Origin: Niveispirillum sp048066115
Lineage (GTDB): Bacteria; Pseudomonadota; Alphaproteobacteria; Azospirillales; Azospirillaceae
DNA: 64,000 nucleotides
Assembly: GCF_048066115.1 (NCBI RefSeq)
Contig: NZ_JBLTYX010000014.1
Location: 1 to 64,000, forward strand
Direction: 5' to 3'
Under the pieces are notes generated by a model. It did no database searches. It saw only the letters and a program-made list of their open reading frames with translations, and was not told where the DNA came from. Position 1 is the stretch's first letter. Each line of letters opens with the position of its first letter. Position numbers and translations under genes: made by a program. Shown piece by piece: positions 9,609 through 17,997 of this stretch.

Positions 9609-9983
9609 TCAGGCCACACCCAGCTTGCGATCATCATCGCGCTTGCGGGCCGGCTGATAGGCGATGGCCGCATGTTCGGCGCAATAGGGCAGGCCGTTCA
9701 GCGACTGCTTGCCGCAGAAATGGAAGTCCGGGGATTTGGGATCACCCACCGGCCACTTGCACATGCGTTCCGTCAGCGACAGGATCGTGGCGCCCTTGGT
9801 CGGCTTCTTCTTGATGGGCGACGGCCGGCCCGACAGGCCCAGGCGATGCGCCTTGCCGATCACGGCATTGCGGGTGACGTTGCCCAACAGCTCGGCGATC
9901 TCGCTGGCACTCATGCCTTGACCCCAAAGCTGGCGCAGCTTTTCGACGCGCTCTTCGCTCCAGGTGCTTTCCGTCGCTTCCAC
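9609..9983 (-). CDS. gcrA: GcrA cell-cycle regulator
   Basis: Sigma-70-associated regulator that binds promoters with CcrM-methylated GANTC sites and drives S-phase genes in alphaproteobacteria. The N-terminal helix-turn-helix (TWSEERVEKLRQLWGQGMSA, then GNVTRNAVIGKAHRLGLSGR) is diagnostic, and the C-terminal RNA-polymerase-binding part has the family block CKWPVGDPKSPDFHFCG with PYCAEHAAIAYQP. The middle linker is short, giving 124 residues against about 170 in Caulobacter. I prefer GTG 9983, preceded by AGGGG; a TTG at 10010 would add nine residues. The upstream region carries DnaA boxes and GANTC sites. Confidence 0.93.
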   Translation of the reverse strand: MEATESTWSEERVEKLRQLWGQGMSASEIAELLGNVTRNAVIGKAHRLGLSGRPSPIKKKPTKGATILSLTERMCKWPVGDPKSPDFHFCGKQSLNGLPYCAEHAAIAYQPARKRDDDRKLGVA

Positions 9984-10032
9984 GCTCCAGATCCCCTTGT
10001 GGTATGGCAATTACCGAAACCGGATCAGGCGT

Positions 10033-10180
10033 TTATCCACATGCGGCGGGTTCGCCCCGAACCCTGTGGATAGCTGCCTCATCCCTTATCCGGCCACTAA
10101 ATATGGTGGCCTCTTGCGACTGAACCTACCAAATTTGATTCGGCTTGTGTAGGGGGCGCCGCACGGATTCCTGTGGGTAA
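10033..10180 (-). promoter_or_regulatory. gcrA upstream region: DnaA boxes and GANTC methylation sites
   Basis: One perfect DnaA box TTATCCACA (10033-10041) and two single-mismatch copies on the other strand (TGTGGATAG 10065-10073; TGTGGGTAA 10172-10180) lie within 150 nt. Two GATTC (GANTC, CcrM target) sites lie at 10137-10141 and 10166-10170. The stretch is noticeably richer in A+T than its surroundings and sits directly 5' of gcrA. In Caulobacter, DnaA activates gcrA; the same wiring is inferred here. Confidence 0.6.
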
Positions 10181-10198
10181 CTCCGTTACCTGTCCGAA

Positions 10199-10228
10199 GG
10201 GGGAAGGTGGTCCTATGCCCCTTCCCCC
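10199..10228 (-). terminator. Hairpin after icd
   Basis: GGGGGAAGG pairs with CCTTCCCCC around a 12-nt loop, 28 nt beyond the icd stop. It has no clear T-run, so termination efficiency is uncertain. Confidence 0.5.
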
Positions 10229-10256
10229 AACGGTTGGAAACCCGGCTACTACTTAC

Positions 10257-11708
10257 TTACTGCCCGGCCGCGGCGGAGAAGCCGTTGGCGCCGTCGAAGC
10301 TGTATAGGCTGGCCGTCTGCACCACATCCAGGCCGGCATCGGCCAGACGGGTCAGCAGGGCGATGATGGCAGCCGGGGCCACGGCATTCTTGCCCTCGCC
10401 CAGCAGGCGCAGGCGCCAATGGTCGGTGCAGAACGTCTCCGGCGCCCCGTCCGGCCAGACCTTCTGGCCGCGGTTGGAGATCATGGAGAGCTTCAGGTCG
10501 GTACCGACCAGGCCGGCCACGCGGGCGGCCATGTCGTCGCCATTGCCGCCCTTGTGATCCAGGAACACGTCCACGCCGATCAGCTTCTTCTCGGCGCGCG
10601 CATAATCCTTCAGGGCGATGCCGGCGAAGCTGGACTTCTCGCCCACCTGATAGGAGGCGGGGATCAGCTGCGTCGGGCGCTCGCCCAGGCGGTCGATCAG
10701 GTTATGGGCGAAATCGCGGGTGCCAACACGGGCCTTGGACACACCGCGCTTGAAGATATCGACGGTGTGGATGCCGTCCTCGATCATGCGCAGCCAGGCA
10801 TTGTGGATCTTCTCCGCCGCCTCGGCCTGGCCGATATGGACCAGCATCATGACCGAGGCCAGGATCAGGCCCGACGGGTTGGCGATGTTCTTGCCAGCGA
10901 TGGTCGGGGCCGAACCATGGATGGCCTCGAACATGGCGCACTGATCGCCGATGTTGGACGAACCGGCCAGCCCGACCGAACCGGTGATCTGGGCGGCGAT
11001 GTCGGAGATGATGTCGCCATAGAGGTTCAGGGTGACGATGACATCGAACTGTTCCGGCGTGTCGGCCAGACGGGCCGCACCGATATCGACGATCATGCTC
11101 TCATGCTCGATATCGGGATATTCGGCGGCGATCTCGTCGAAGACGCGATGGAACAGGCCATCGCTGATCTTCATGATATTGTCCTTCACGAAGGCCGTCA
11201 CCTTGCGGCGATGGTTCGCACGGGCATATTCGAACGCGTAGCGGATGATCTTTTCCGAACCCGGCCGGGTGATCAGCTTCACCGCCTGGGTCACTTCCTG
11301 TGTCTGGCGGTATTCGATACCGGCATACAGGTCTTCCTCATTCTCGCGCACGATGACCACGTCCATGGTCGGGTGCTTGGTCGAGACGTAAGGGTGATAG
11401 GACACGCAGGGACGGATATTGGCGTAGAGGCCCAGCGCGCCACGGATGGTGACGTTCAGCGACTTGTACCCGCCGCCCTGCGGCGTGGTGATCGGGGCCT
11501 TCAGGAACACCTTGGTGCGGCGCAGGCTCTCCCAGGCGCTGGGCTCCATGCCGTTCATGATGCCGCGCTTATAGACGCTCTCGCCGATCTGAATCTCTTC
11601 AAAGGCCAGATTGGCGCCGGCCGCCTGCAGCACTTCCAGCGTGGCATCCATGATCTCGGGGCCGATGCCGTCGCCGCGGGCGATGGTAATGGGGGTGGGT
11701 TCGGTCAT
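10257..11708 (-). CDS. icd: NADP-dependent isocitrate dehydrogenase (Thermus/Rickettsia-type with C-terminal extension)
   Basis: TCA-cycle enzyme converting isocitrate to 2-oxoglutarate. The dehydrogenase core starts at ITIARGDGIGPEIM and contains the substrate motif (RGALGLYANIRPC, around residues 85-97), YAGIEYRQ, NLYGDIISD and the nucleotide-binding HGSAPTIAGKNIANPSG. A roughly 150-residue C-terminal extension (from about residue 335) marks the 480-500-residue subtype known from Thermus and Rickettsia rather than the compact E. coli enzyme. ATG 11708 gives 483 residues; the frame is open further upstream but those residues are not family-like. Monocistronic. Confidence 0.93.
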   Translation of the reverse strand: MTEPTPITIARGDGIGPEIMDATLEVLQAAGANLAFEEIQIGESVYKRGIMNGMEPSAWESLRRTKVFLKAPITTPQGGGYKSLNVTIRGALGLYANIRPCVSYHPYVSTKHPTMDVVIVRENEEDLYAGIEYRQTQEVTQAVKLITRPGSEKIIRYAFEYARANHRRKVTAFVKDNIMKISDGLFHRVFDEIAAEYPDIEHESMIVDIGAARLADTPEQFDVIVTLNLYGDIISDIAAQITGSVGLAGSSNIGDQCAMFEAIHGSAPTIAGKNIANPSGLILASVMMLVHIGQAEAAEKIHNAWLRMIEDGIHTVDIFKRGVSKARVGTRDFAHNLIDRLGERPTQLIPASYQVGEKSSFAGIALKDYARAEKKLIGVDVFLDHKGGNGDDMAARVAGLVGTDLKLSMISNRGQKVWPDGAPETFCTDHWRLRLLGEGKNAVAPAAIIALLTRLADAGLDVVQTASLYSFDGANGFSAAAGQ

Positions 11709-12123
11709 GTGTGAATCCTTTTCGTCAATGCCCGTCCCCTTCAGCGGGGTTTGCCGGACTTGAGGAGGCGCAAAATACGCCCGGTACGCCGCGTGCGCAA
11801 TCGCACCGAAGGTCGGGGCGGCCCTGCCGGGCTGGCGCAAGTCCTGGACGATAAAGCACTTTTGTGTCGGCTCGGCGTGACCGATCCTAATTATCTGATC
11901 AAGCCGGCACGGCCGTTATGTCGCACCGCACATATCGATATGCGCTTCAGGATAGGTTGGTTACCGAAGGATTATACAGTAAAAACGGACACGAGGATTG
12001 GTTGCAGTACGTCGTATCTGTCCAATTGGATAGGTGGGGAAGCGGATATATTCCCGCCACCAATAACGACCCGCATACGATGAAGTGTAATAATCAGCTC
12101 CAACCTATCGCCAGGGACATGTC
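11709..12123. other. Intergenic region between icd and chemoreceptor
   Basis: A 415-nt divergent promoter region. The right half is A+T-rich (from about 11880) and includes the perfect 12-bp palindrome CATATCGATATG (11931-11942). Frames crossing it look like chance. No RNA gene recognised. Confidence 0.5.
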
Positions 12124-13794
12124 ATGAACAGCCAGATCGCCGCCCAGGACGCCCATTCCCGCCGTCTCGCCGTCTTCCAGATTACCGAAGCCGACCTGGC
12201 GCTGGTGCGCGAACTGAAGGGTTTCGCGCAGACCCGGCTGCCGGGCCTGCTGGAGCAATGGCATTCCCGTTTTGCGGCCTGGCCGGAGATTCAGAAGGCC
12301 CTGTCCAACCCGATGGTGCATGAGGTCCGCGTCGATCATTGGCGCCGCGCCGTGTCGGCCCAGCTGGACGATCAGTTCATGGTGTCGGCCAAACGCCTGG
12401 CCCAGGCCTTCTATGAGAATGACGTGCCCGGCTATGCGGTGGCCATCTGCCACAGCACGGTGATGAACGGCATCTTCGAGGCGCTGGAGCTGACCCAGAA
12501 CAAGACGGGCGTGGCCCTGCTGCTGGACCGGGGCGAGGTGGCCCGCAAGTCGGCCCTGCGCGAGGCACTGTCGAAGCTGGCTTGGCTGGATCTGGAACTG
12601 CTGCTGGAAACCTATGCCGAGGCCGAGCGCGCCAACCGCACCCAGGCCTTGATCGAAATGGCCGACACGGTGGAACGCGAGGCCAGTGCGGCGGTGGAGA
12701 AGGTCGCTTCCCAGACCGGCGGCATGGCGCGTGACGCCGAGGGCATGGCCGGTTCGGCCGAACGCGTCGGCGTGAACGCCCAGGATGTGGCCAGCTCCGC
12801 CCGTCAGGCGCTGACCAACGCCCAGACCGTGGCCAGCGCCACCGAACAGCTGGCCGGCTCCATCCAGGAGATCACCAGCCAGGTCACCCATTCCAGCACG
12901 GTGACCCGCCGTGCGGTGGAAACCGGCGAACGCGCCAGCAGCACGATCCGCTCGCTATCCGAAACAGTGGGCCGTATCGGCGAAGTGGCGCAGATGATCG
13001 CCGGTATCGCCGGACAGACCAACCTGCTGGCGCTGAACGCCACGATCGAGGCGGCACGTGCCGGCGATGCCGGCAAGGGCTTCGCCGTGGTGGCATCGGA
13101 GGTCAAGCAGCTGGCCAACCAGACCGCCCGTTCGACCGAAGAGATCGCCCGCCAGATCGCCGAAATCCAGAGCGTGACCGCGTCGGCCGTGGCCGCCATG
13201 TCGGAGATCGGCAGCGCCATCAGCGAGATCGACCATGTGTCGACCGCCATCGCCGCCGCCATCGAAGAACAGTCGGCCGCGACCCAGGAAATCAGCCGCA
13301 ACGTCGTCGCCACCTCGTCGGCCGTCAGCGATGTGGCCAGCAACATCGCCGTCGTGTCGGGCGAGGCTACCCGTACCGGTGAACAGGCCGCCCAGGTGAA
13401 GAACGGTTCCGCCGACGTGGCCACCAGCATCGAAGAACTGCGCCGCGTCCTGGTCCGCGTCGTCCGCACCTCCACCGAGGAGGCCAACCGCCGCCGCAAG
13501 CCGCGCTACAAGGTGGATGAGAGCTGCACCCTGGATATCCGCGGCCGTGCGACCCAGGCCCGCCTGATCAACATCTCCGCCGGTGGTGCCATGGTCATGG
13601 CCGATGGCGTGGATGTGGCGCCGGGAACCGTGACCACCCTGTCCGTCAGCCGCCATGGCATGACGGCGCGCGCCACCGTGCTGAAATACGAGCAGGGCAC
13701 GCTGCACCTGAAGTTCGACAAGGCCGAAACCGGTGCCGACGCCTTCCGCAACGCCTTCGCCGCCCTGACTCGCGGCCGGCAGGAAGCGGCGTAA
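12124..13794 (+). CDS. Soluble chemoreceptor with N-terminal protoglobin-like sensor and C-terminal PilZ domain
   Basis: A 556-residue methyl-accepting protein with no membrane segments. Residues about 15-160 resemble the globin-coupled sensor (protoglobin) fold (ITEADLALVRELKGF, then HEVRVDHWRRAVSAQLDDQF). At the position where these sensors carry the heme-ligating His (IGxxHxxxGL), this protein has Phe96 (RLAQAFYENDV), so heme binding is doubtful. The signalling coiled coil has the conserved tip GQTNLLALNATIEAARAG (about 299-316). The last 100 residues are a PilZ domain: RRRKPRYKV and NISAGGAMV match its c-di-GMP-binding blocks. A receptor coupling c-di-GMP to chemotaxis is known in Azospirillum (Tlp1). 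Strong upstream A+T-rich region; terminator follows. Confidence 0.85.
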   Translation: MNSQIAAQDAHSRRLAVFQITEADLALVRELKGFAQTRLPGLLEQWHSRFAAWPEIQKALSNPMVHEVRVDHWRRAVSAQLDDQFMVSAKRLAQAFYENDVPGYAVAICHSTVMNGIFEALELTQNKTGVALLLDRGEVARKSALREALSKLAWLDLELLLETYAEAERANRTQALIEMADTVEREASAAVEKVASQTGGMARDAEGMAGSAERVGVNAQDVASSARQALTNAQTVASATEQLAGSIQEITSQVTHSSTVTRRAVETGERASSTIRSLSETVGRIGEVAQMIAGIAGQTNLLALNATIEAARAGDAGKGFAVVASEVKQLANQTARSTEEIARQIAEIQSVTASAVAAMSEIGSAISEIDHVSTAIAAAIEEQSAATQEISRNVVATSSAVSDVASNIAVVSGEATRTGEQAAQVKNGSADVATSIEELRRVLVRVVRTSTEEANRRRKPRYKVDESCTLDIRGRATQARLINISAGGAMVMADGVDVAPGTVTTLSVSRHGMTARATVLKYEQGTLHLKFDKAETGADAFRNAFAALTRGRQEAA

Positions 13795-13820
13795 GCTTTC
13801 CGCTTATCGTTCGATCAAAA

Positions 13821-13856
13821 GGGGGCGCCTCCTACCGGGGCGCCCCCTTTCATTTT
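13821..13856 (+). terminator. Terminator after PilZ chemoreceptor
   Basis: GGGGGCGCC pairs with GGCGCCCCC around a 9-nt loop and is followed by TTTCATTTT. It also abuts the convergent vWA gene. Confidence 0.85.
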
Positions 13857-15046
13857 CAGCGCATCAACTCGCGCATCCCGGCATCCAGCCCGGCGAGGGT
13901 CAGCGGATACATCCGTTCCTCCATGGTCTTGCGCAGCAGGCCGATCGACTGGGTATAGGTCCAGAACCGTTCTTCCGACGGGTTCAGCCAGATGGCATGC
14001 GGGTACTTGTCCAGCAGGCGCCGCATCCAGACGATGCCCGCCTCCTCGTTGAAATGCTCCACGCTGCCGCCGGGTTGCGTGATCTCATAGGGGCTCATCG
14101 ACGCGTCGCCCACGAACACCAGCTTGTAGTCGGAACCATAGGTGTTGATGACGTCGAAGGTGGGGATGCGCTCCACATGCCGGCGCTTATTGTCCTTCCA
14201 CACGCCCTCATAGACGCAATTGTGGAAGTAATAATATTCCAGATGCTTGAATTCGCCGCGCGCGGCGCTGAACAGTTCCTCGCACAGGCGGATATGGTCG
14301 TCCATCGACCCGCCGATATCCAGGAACAGCAGCACCTTCACCGCATTGTGCCGCTCCGGCACCATCTTGATATCCAGCCAGCCGGCATTGCGGGCGGTGG
14401 AACTGATCGTGTCGGGCAGGTCCAGCGTCTCCGCCGCCCCCGTCCGCGCGAATTTGCGCAGGCGGCGCAGCGCCACCTTGATGTTGCGCGTCCCCAGCTC
14501 GACACTGTCATCCAGGTTCTTGAATTCGCGCTTGTCCCAGACCTTGACGGCGCGGCGGTGGCGGCTGCCATCCTGCCCGATGCGCACGCCTTCGGGATTG
14601 TAGCCATAGGCGCCGAACGGGCTGGTGCCGGCCGTGCCGATCCACTTATTGCCGCCCTGGTGGCGGTCCTTCTGTTCGGCCAGCCTTTGCGCCAGCGTCT
14701 CCATCAGCTTGTCCCAGCCGCCCAGCGCCTCGATCTGCGCCTTCTCCTCCTCGGTCAGGAATTTCTCGGCCAGCTTGCGCAGCCATTCCTCCGGGATCTG
14801 GGCCGTCAGTTCGTCGGCCCCCACGGCCCCCGCCCCTTCCAGCCCCTTGAACACGGTGGCGAAGACGCGGTCGAACTTGTCCAGGTTGCGTTCATCCTTC
14901 ACCAGGATGGCGCGGGACAGATAATAGAAATCCTCCACGGCATAGCCGGCGATGCCGGCCTGCATCGCCTCCATCAGCGCCAGATATTCCTTCAGGCTGA
15001 CGGGCACGCCCGCCTTGCGCAGGTCATAGAAGAAACCGGTGAACAT
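13856..15046 (-). CDS. vWA-domain CoxE-like protein
   Basis: A 396-residue cytoplasmic protein of the CoxE-like/VWA family (COG3552/COG3825 type). The C-terminal half carries the metal-ion-dependent adhesion motif as LDIGGSMDDH (D-x-G-x-S variant with Gly in place of Ser, around residue 245), with conserved SEERFWTY near the end. The N-terminal half (MFTGFFYDLRKAGVPVSLKEYLALMEAM) is typical. Family members often partner a MoxR-type AAA ATPase and serve as chaperones in cofactor insertion, but no MoxR gene is adjacent here, so the role stays open. Confidence 0.85.
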   Translation of the reverse strand: MFTGFFYDLRKAGVPVSLKEYLALMEAMQAGIAGYAVEDFYYLSRAILVKDERNLDKFDRVFATVFKGLEGAGAVGADELTAQIPEEWLRKLAEKFLTEEEKAQIEALGGWDKLMETLAQRLAEQKDRHQGGNKWIGTAGTSPFGAYGYNPEGVRIGQDGSRHRRAVKVWDKREFKNLDDSVELGTRNIKVALRRLRKFARTGAAETLDLPDTISSTARNAGWLDIKMVPERHNAVKVLLFLDIGGSMDDHIRLCEELFSAARGEFKHLEYYYFHNCVYEGVWKDNKRRHVERIPTFDVINTYGSDYKLVFVGDASMSPYEITQPGGSVEHFNEEAGIVWMRRLLDKYPHAIWLNPSEERFWTYTQSIGLLRKTMEERMYPLTLAGLDAGMRELMR

Positions 15047-15099
15047 GGGGGCAGCGTTCCGGAAGCATCATGCGTGGGGCGGGCAGGATAGCACAGGCC

Positions 15100-16482
15100 T
15101 CACGCCGCGCACGACGCATCATCACTGCCCGTGGCCAGCGGCCGGTACCATAGCGCCACCGTCCCGTCGCGCCCGCGCAGCGGCATCTCCTCCACCCGGC
15201 GGTATCCGGCCAGGGCCGCTTCCCCGTCGGTAACCAGGGCGGCGCCCGCCACCTCGTCGGAAATGACGATGCCGGCTTCCAGCTCGCGCGTCAGGTGCAT
15301 CAGGCGGCTGGCCACGTTCACCGTGTCGCCGATGACGGTGAATTCCAGCCGCTGGTCGGACCCGATATCACCGGCCACCACCGCCCCGTAATGCACGCCG
15401 ATGCCCAGCCCCACCGACGGCAGCCCGCGCACCGCGCGGTCGCGGTTCCAGTCATTCACGGCATCCTGCATGTCATGCGCACAGCCCAGGGCCGCCGCCG
15501 GGTCGCGGCCGCTTGGGGCCAGCAGGCCGAACGTGGCCATGACGCAATCGCCGATATATTTGTCGACCGTACCGCCGTGGGTGAAGACGGCCTTTTCCAT
15601 GCGGATGCGGAACTGGCGCAGCAGGTCGATGATCTCCGCCGCCGGCGCGTTCTCGCACAGACGCGTGAAGCCGGTCAGGTCGGCGAACAGCACGGCCACG
15701 ACCCGGCTGTTGGGCCGCGACAGCGGGCTGTCACTGGAAGCCAGCCGCTCCACCATGTCGGGGGAGAAATAGCGGGCCAGATTCGCCCTCTCGCATTCCG
15801 CCGCCGCCTGGTTGACCAGCAGGGTCTTGGCCCGGCGCACGGCGGCGGCCAGGGTCAGGGCCACCAGGATCAGCAACAGCACCTGGGTCAGCCAGTTGGT
15901 CAGGTCGATATAGCGCGGGTTCATCATCACCCGCACGAAATCCCCGGCATCGGTGCCCGACCACAGCCAGGTCAGCGGCATGGTGAAGGTGCCGGGCTGG
16001 CGCAGGGCATGGATGACCACCGCCGACCATGACAGCGCCGCCGTCAGCCCGCTCCACACCACCAGGGCCGGGCGCTGGACCATGACGGAGCTGGCGATCA
16101 TCAGGAAATAGATGTCGAACCAGACGCTGCGCGTGCCCATGGCCGGCGACAGCGCCTCCCCCCCGATGATGATCGGCGTGATCATGACAGTGGCGATGGC
16201 GACATGGTCGAAAGCCACCGACGCGAACAGCATCCAGGGCCGGAACAGCCGGGTGCGGTGCAGGGCCCACAGCGCCAGGCCGTTGCAGGCGACGATGGCG
16301 ATACCCAGGTAACCGGCCGCATTCTCCCCGTTCTGGTCCAGCAGGGCCACCCAGGCGAAGATCGACCCCAGGGCGATCAGCCGCGCCCAGGTCGCGACTT
16401 CGATGCCCCGCGACTGCTCGCGCTGGAACACGGCCTTCAGCCGCGCCTCGGTCCCCAGGTTGCGATCCGACTGGTTGCTCAT
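15100..16482 (-). CDS. Membrane-bound class III adenylate/guanylate cyclase
   Basis: A 460-residue protein with about six hydrophobic segments in residues 30-240, then a class III nucleotide cyclase domain. The metal-binding motif VLFADLTGFTRL and the block DKYIGDCVMATFG are clear, followed by GIGVHYGAVVAGDIGSDQRLEFTVIGDTVNVASRL. It would make cAMP (or cGMP) at the inner membrane in response to an unknown signal. I chose ATG 16482 with a GAGGAAAGGG ribosome site over the longer frame. It lies 53 nt downstream of, and is convergent with nothing; transcription runs toward the vWA gene. Confidence 0.9.
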   Translation of the reverse strand: MSNQSDRNLGTEARLKAVFQREQSRGIEVATWARLIALGSIFAWVALLDQNGENAAGYLGIAIVACNGLALWALHRTRLFRPWMLFASVAFDHVAIATVMITPIIIGGEALSPAMGTRSVWFDIYFLMIASSVMVQRPALVVWSGLTAALSWSAVVIHALRQPGTFTMPLTWLWSGTDAGDFVRVMMNPRYIDLTNWLTQVLLLILVALTLAAAVRRAKTLLVNQAAAECERANLARYFSPDMVERLASSDSPLSRPNSRVVAVLFADLTGFTRLCENAPAAEIIDLLRQFRIRMEKAVFTHGGTVDKYIGDCVMATFGLLAPSGRDPAAALGCAHDMQDAVNDWNRDRAVRGLPSVGLGIGVHYGAVVAGDIGSDQRLEFTVIGDTVNVASRLMHLTRELEAGIVISDEVAGAALVTDGEAALAGYRRVEEMPLRGRDGTVALWYRPLATGSDDASCAA

Positions 16483-16856
16483 GCCACCCTTTCCTCGCCA
16501 CCCCGATGGATGGCGCCCTCCCCCGGCCAACCTATCGCGGGAACGCACCATCCTATCAGGATTATGCGGCAACCCACACCGGCCGATCCCGCAAGCCGGC
16601 GCACAATGATGCGTGAAAATGGAAAGCTGATGGCACGATCGGGCCGGGGACCACAAAAACTTGCAAAGATTTTTGCATATAGCAATGCTATTTTAAAGTA
16701 ATTGAAAAATGCAATACCATTTTTTGGCATTTAGATATGGCCACCCCAGGGATTCCGCCATTTTCCGACCCCCACCCGATTGGCATACCCCCTGCAATCC
16801 TAGGTTCGCATGAAGGCAACAACGCCTCGACACAAACCGAACCGACGGAGCCCACC
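16483..16856. other. Intergenic regulatory region upstream of secreted pilin-like gene
   Basis: 374 nt without a gene. The middle (16650-16740) is very A+T-rich and holds two small inverted repeats: TGCAAA-gatt-TTTGCA (16662-16677) and ATAGCA-a-TGCTAT (16679-16691). These lie about 100 nt upstream of the sigma-54-type promoter and could be activator sites. Confidence 0.5.
16781..16796 (+). promoter_or_regulatory. Candidate sigma-54 (RpoN) -24/-12 promoter
   Basis: TGGCATACCCCCTGCA fits the RpoN consensus TGGCAC-N5-TTGCA with the invariant GG and GC separated by 10 nt. It ends 60 nt before the start codon of the secreted protein at 16857. Confidence 0.5.
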
Positions 16857-17318
16857 ATGACCAAGTTCTTCGCCAAGACCGCCGCCGCCGCCCTGTTCGT
16901 CGCCGCCATCGCCGCCCCCGCCATGGCCCAGAACGCTTCCGGCACGGTCCAGCTGAAGGGCAACGTCGCTCTGTCCTGCACCATCGCCGTCCAGGATCTG
17001 GGCCAGTCCCTGTCCCTGAAGAATGGCGAGAGCAACAAGACCGTCGGCTCCGTCACCGAGAACTGCAACGCCGGCTCCGGCTACAAGATCACCCTGGCCT
17101 CGTCCAACGCCGGCAAGCTGAAGTCGGGCAACTTCACCATCGACTATCAGGTCAACTACGACAGCTTCACCGGCGCCCTGACCAGCCAGGCCGTTGTCGA
17201 CCGCGCCAACGCCCAGTTCAACAAGAAGTCCGACCTGAAGGTCACCGTCGGCGCCTCCGACCAATACATCGCCGGCGACTATGCCGACACCGTCACCGTC
17301 ACCATCGCCGCCAAGTAA
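16857..17318 (+). CDS. Secreted pilin-like (spore-coat-U-like) protein, paralogue 1
   Basis: A 153-residue exported protein. Residues 1-23 are a Sec signal peptide ending AMAQ. The mature part is Gly/Ser/Thr-rich beta-sandwich-like sequence with two cysteines (ALSCTIAV and TENCNAG) positioned for one disulfide, and ends YADTVTVTIAAK, a strand typical of chaperone-usher and spore-coat-U proteins. The function is not assignable; a surface or fimbrial structural role is inferred. Start ATG has GGAG upstream. It is followed by a second, clearly homologous gene. No chaperone or usher gene lies nearby. Confidence 0.75.
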   Translation: MTKFFAKTAAAALFVAAIAAPAMAQNASGTVQLKGNVALSCTIAVQDLGQSLSLKNGESNKTVGSVTENCNAGSGYKITLASSNAGKLKSGNFTIDYQVNYDSFTGALTSQAVVDRANAQFNKKSDLKVTVGASDQYIAGDYADTVTVTIAAK

Positions 17319-17415
17319 TGTCCCAGAGATCGCCGGCCCCTCCCCAGGGCCGGCGGTTCTGTTTGAACCCCGTTCAAAATTGGACGGGGTGTTTCCATAA
17401 CCGGAGAGGTGCAGA

Positions 17416-17883
17416 ATGCGCCATATGCTGGTCCGGGCCGTCGCGGCCCTGTTGCTGTCCACCACCGCCCTGATGCCTGCCGCCAGTCTGGCGCAGAGCA
17501 ATTCGGGCGGTGTTTCGTTGCGTGGCACCATGCCCATGTCGTGCGCCATCGCCGTGCAGGACATGAACGCCACCTGGAACCTGACTTCGGGTGAAAGTTC
17601 CAAGACGGTGGGCTCGGTGACGGAGAGCTGCAATGCCGGCAACGGCTATTCGATCAGCCTGGCCTCGGCCAATGGCGGCAAGCTGAAAAGCGGGGCCAAC
17701 GAAATCGCCTATACGGTCGATTACGACAGCAGTGCCGGCAACCTGACCAGCCAGATGGTGGTGCAGCGTGCCAGCGCCCAGTTCGGCAAGAAATCAGACC
17801 TGAAGGTGACGGTTCCCATCTCCGGCCAGCATGTGGCCGGCGATTATGCCGACACGATCACGGTCACCATCGCCGCACGATAA
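17416..17883 (+). CDS. Secreted pilin-like (spore-coat-U-like) protein, paralogue 2
   Basis: A 155-residue paralogue of the preceding gene, sharing blocks such as GESxKTVGSVTExCNAG, KKSDLKVTV and AGDYADT(V/I)TVTIAA. It has its own signal peptide (cleavage after about SLAQ) and the same two cysteines. A GAGGTG ribosome site precedes the ATG. The 97-nt gap contains a GCCGGCCC/GGGCCGGC hairpin (17331-17354 region) with a weak T-run, so expression of the two copies may differ. Probably the product of tandem duplication followed by divergence. Confidence 0.75.
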   Translation: MRHMLVRAVAALLLSTTALMPAASLAQSNSGGVSLRGTMPMSCAIAVQDMNATWNLTSGESSKTVGSVTESCNAGNGYSISLASANGGKLKSGANEIAYTVDYDSSAGNLTSQMVVQRASAQFGKKSDLKVTVPISGQHVAGDYADTITVTIAAR

Positions 17884-17997
17884 GCTTTCATTTCCTCAAA
17901 CGCCGGCGCCGCATGCGCGGCTTGGCTTCACGGCGCACGAGCGCCGCGGCGGCGGTCGCCGCCGGAGCGGATTCCGGTTACCCGAAAACCGCTCTTA

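Noticed and set aside
10033..10180. Possible replication origin (cluster of DnaA boxes)
   Set aside because: Only three boxes, no neighbouring dnaA, dnaN, parAB or hemE genes, and the position directly upstream of gcrA explains them better.
11918..12127. Short + strand frames upstream of the PilZ chemoreceptor
   Set aside because: They end in the chemoreceptor start region, show no family likeness and lie in likely promoter DNA.
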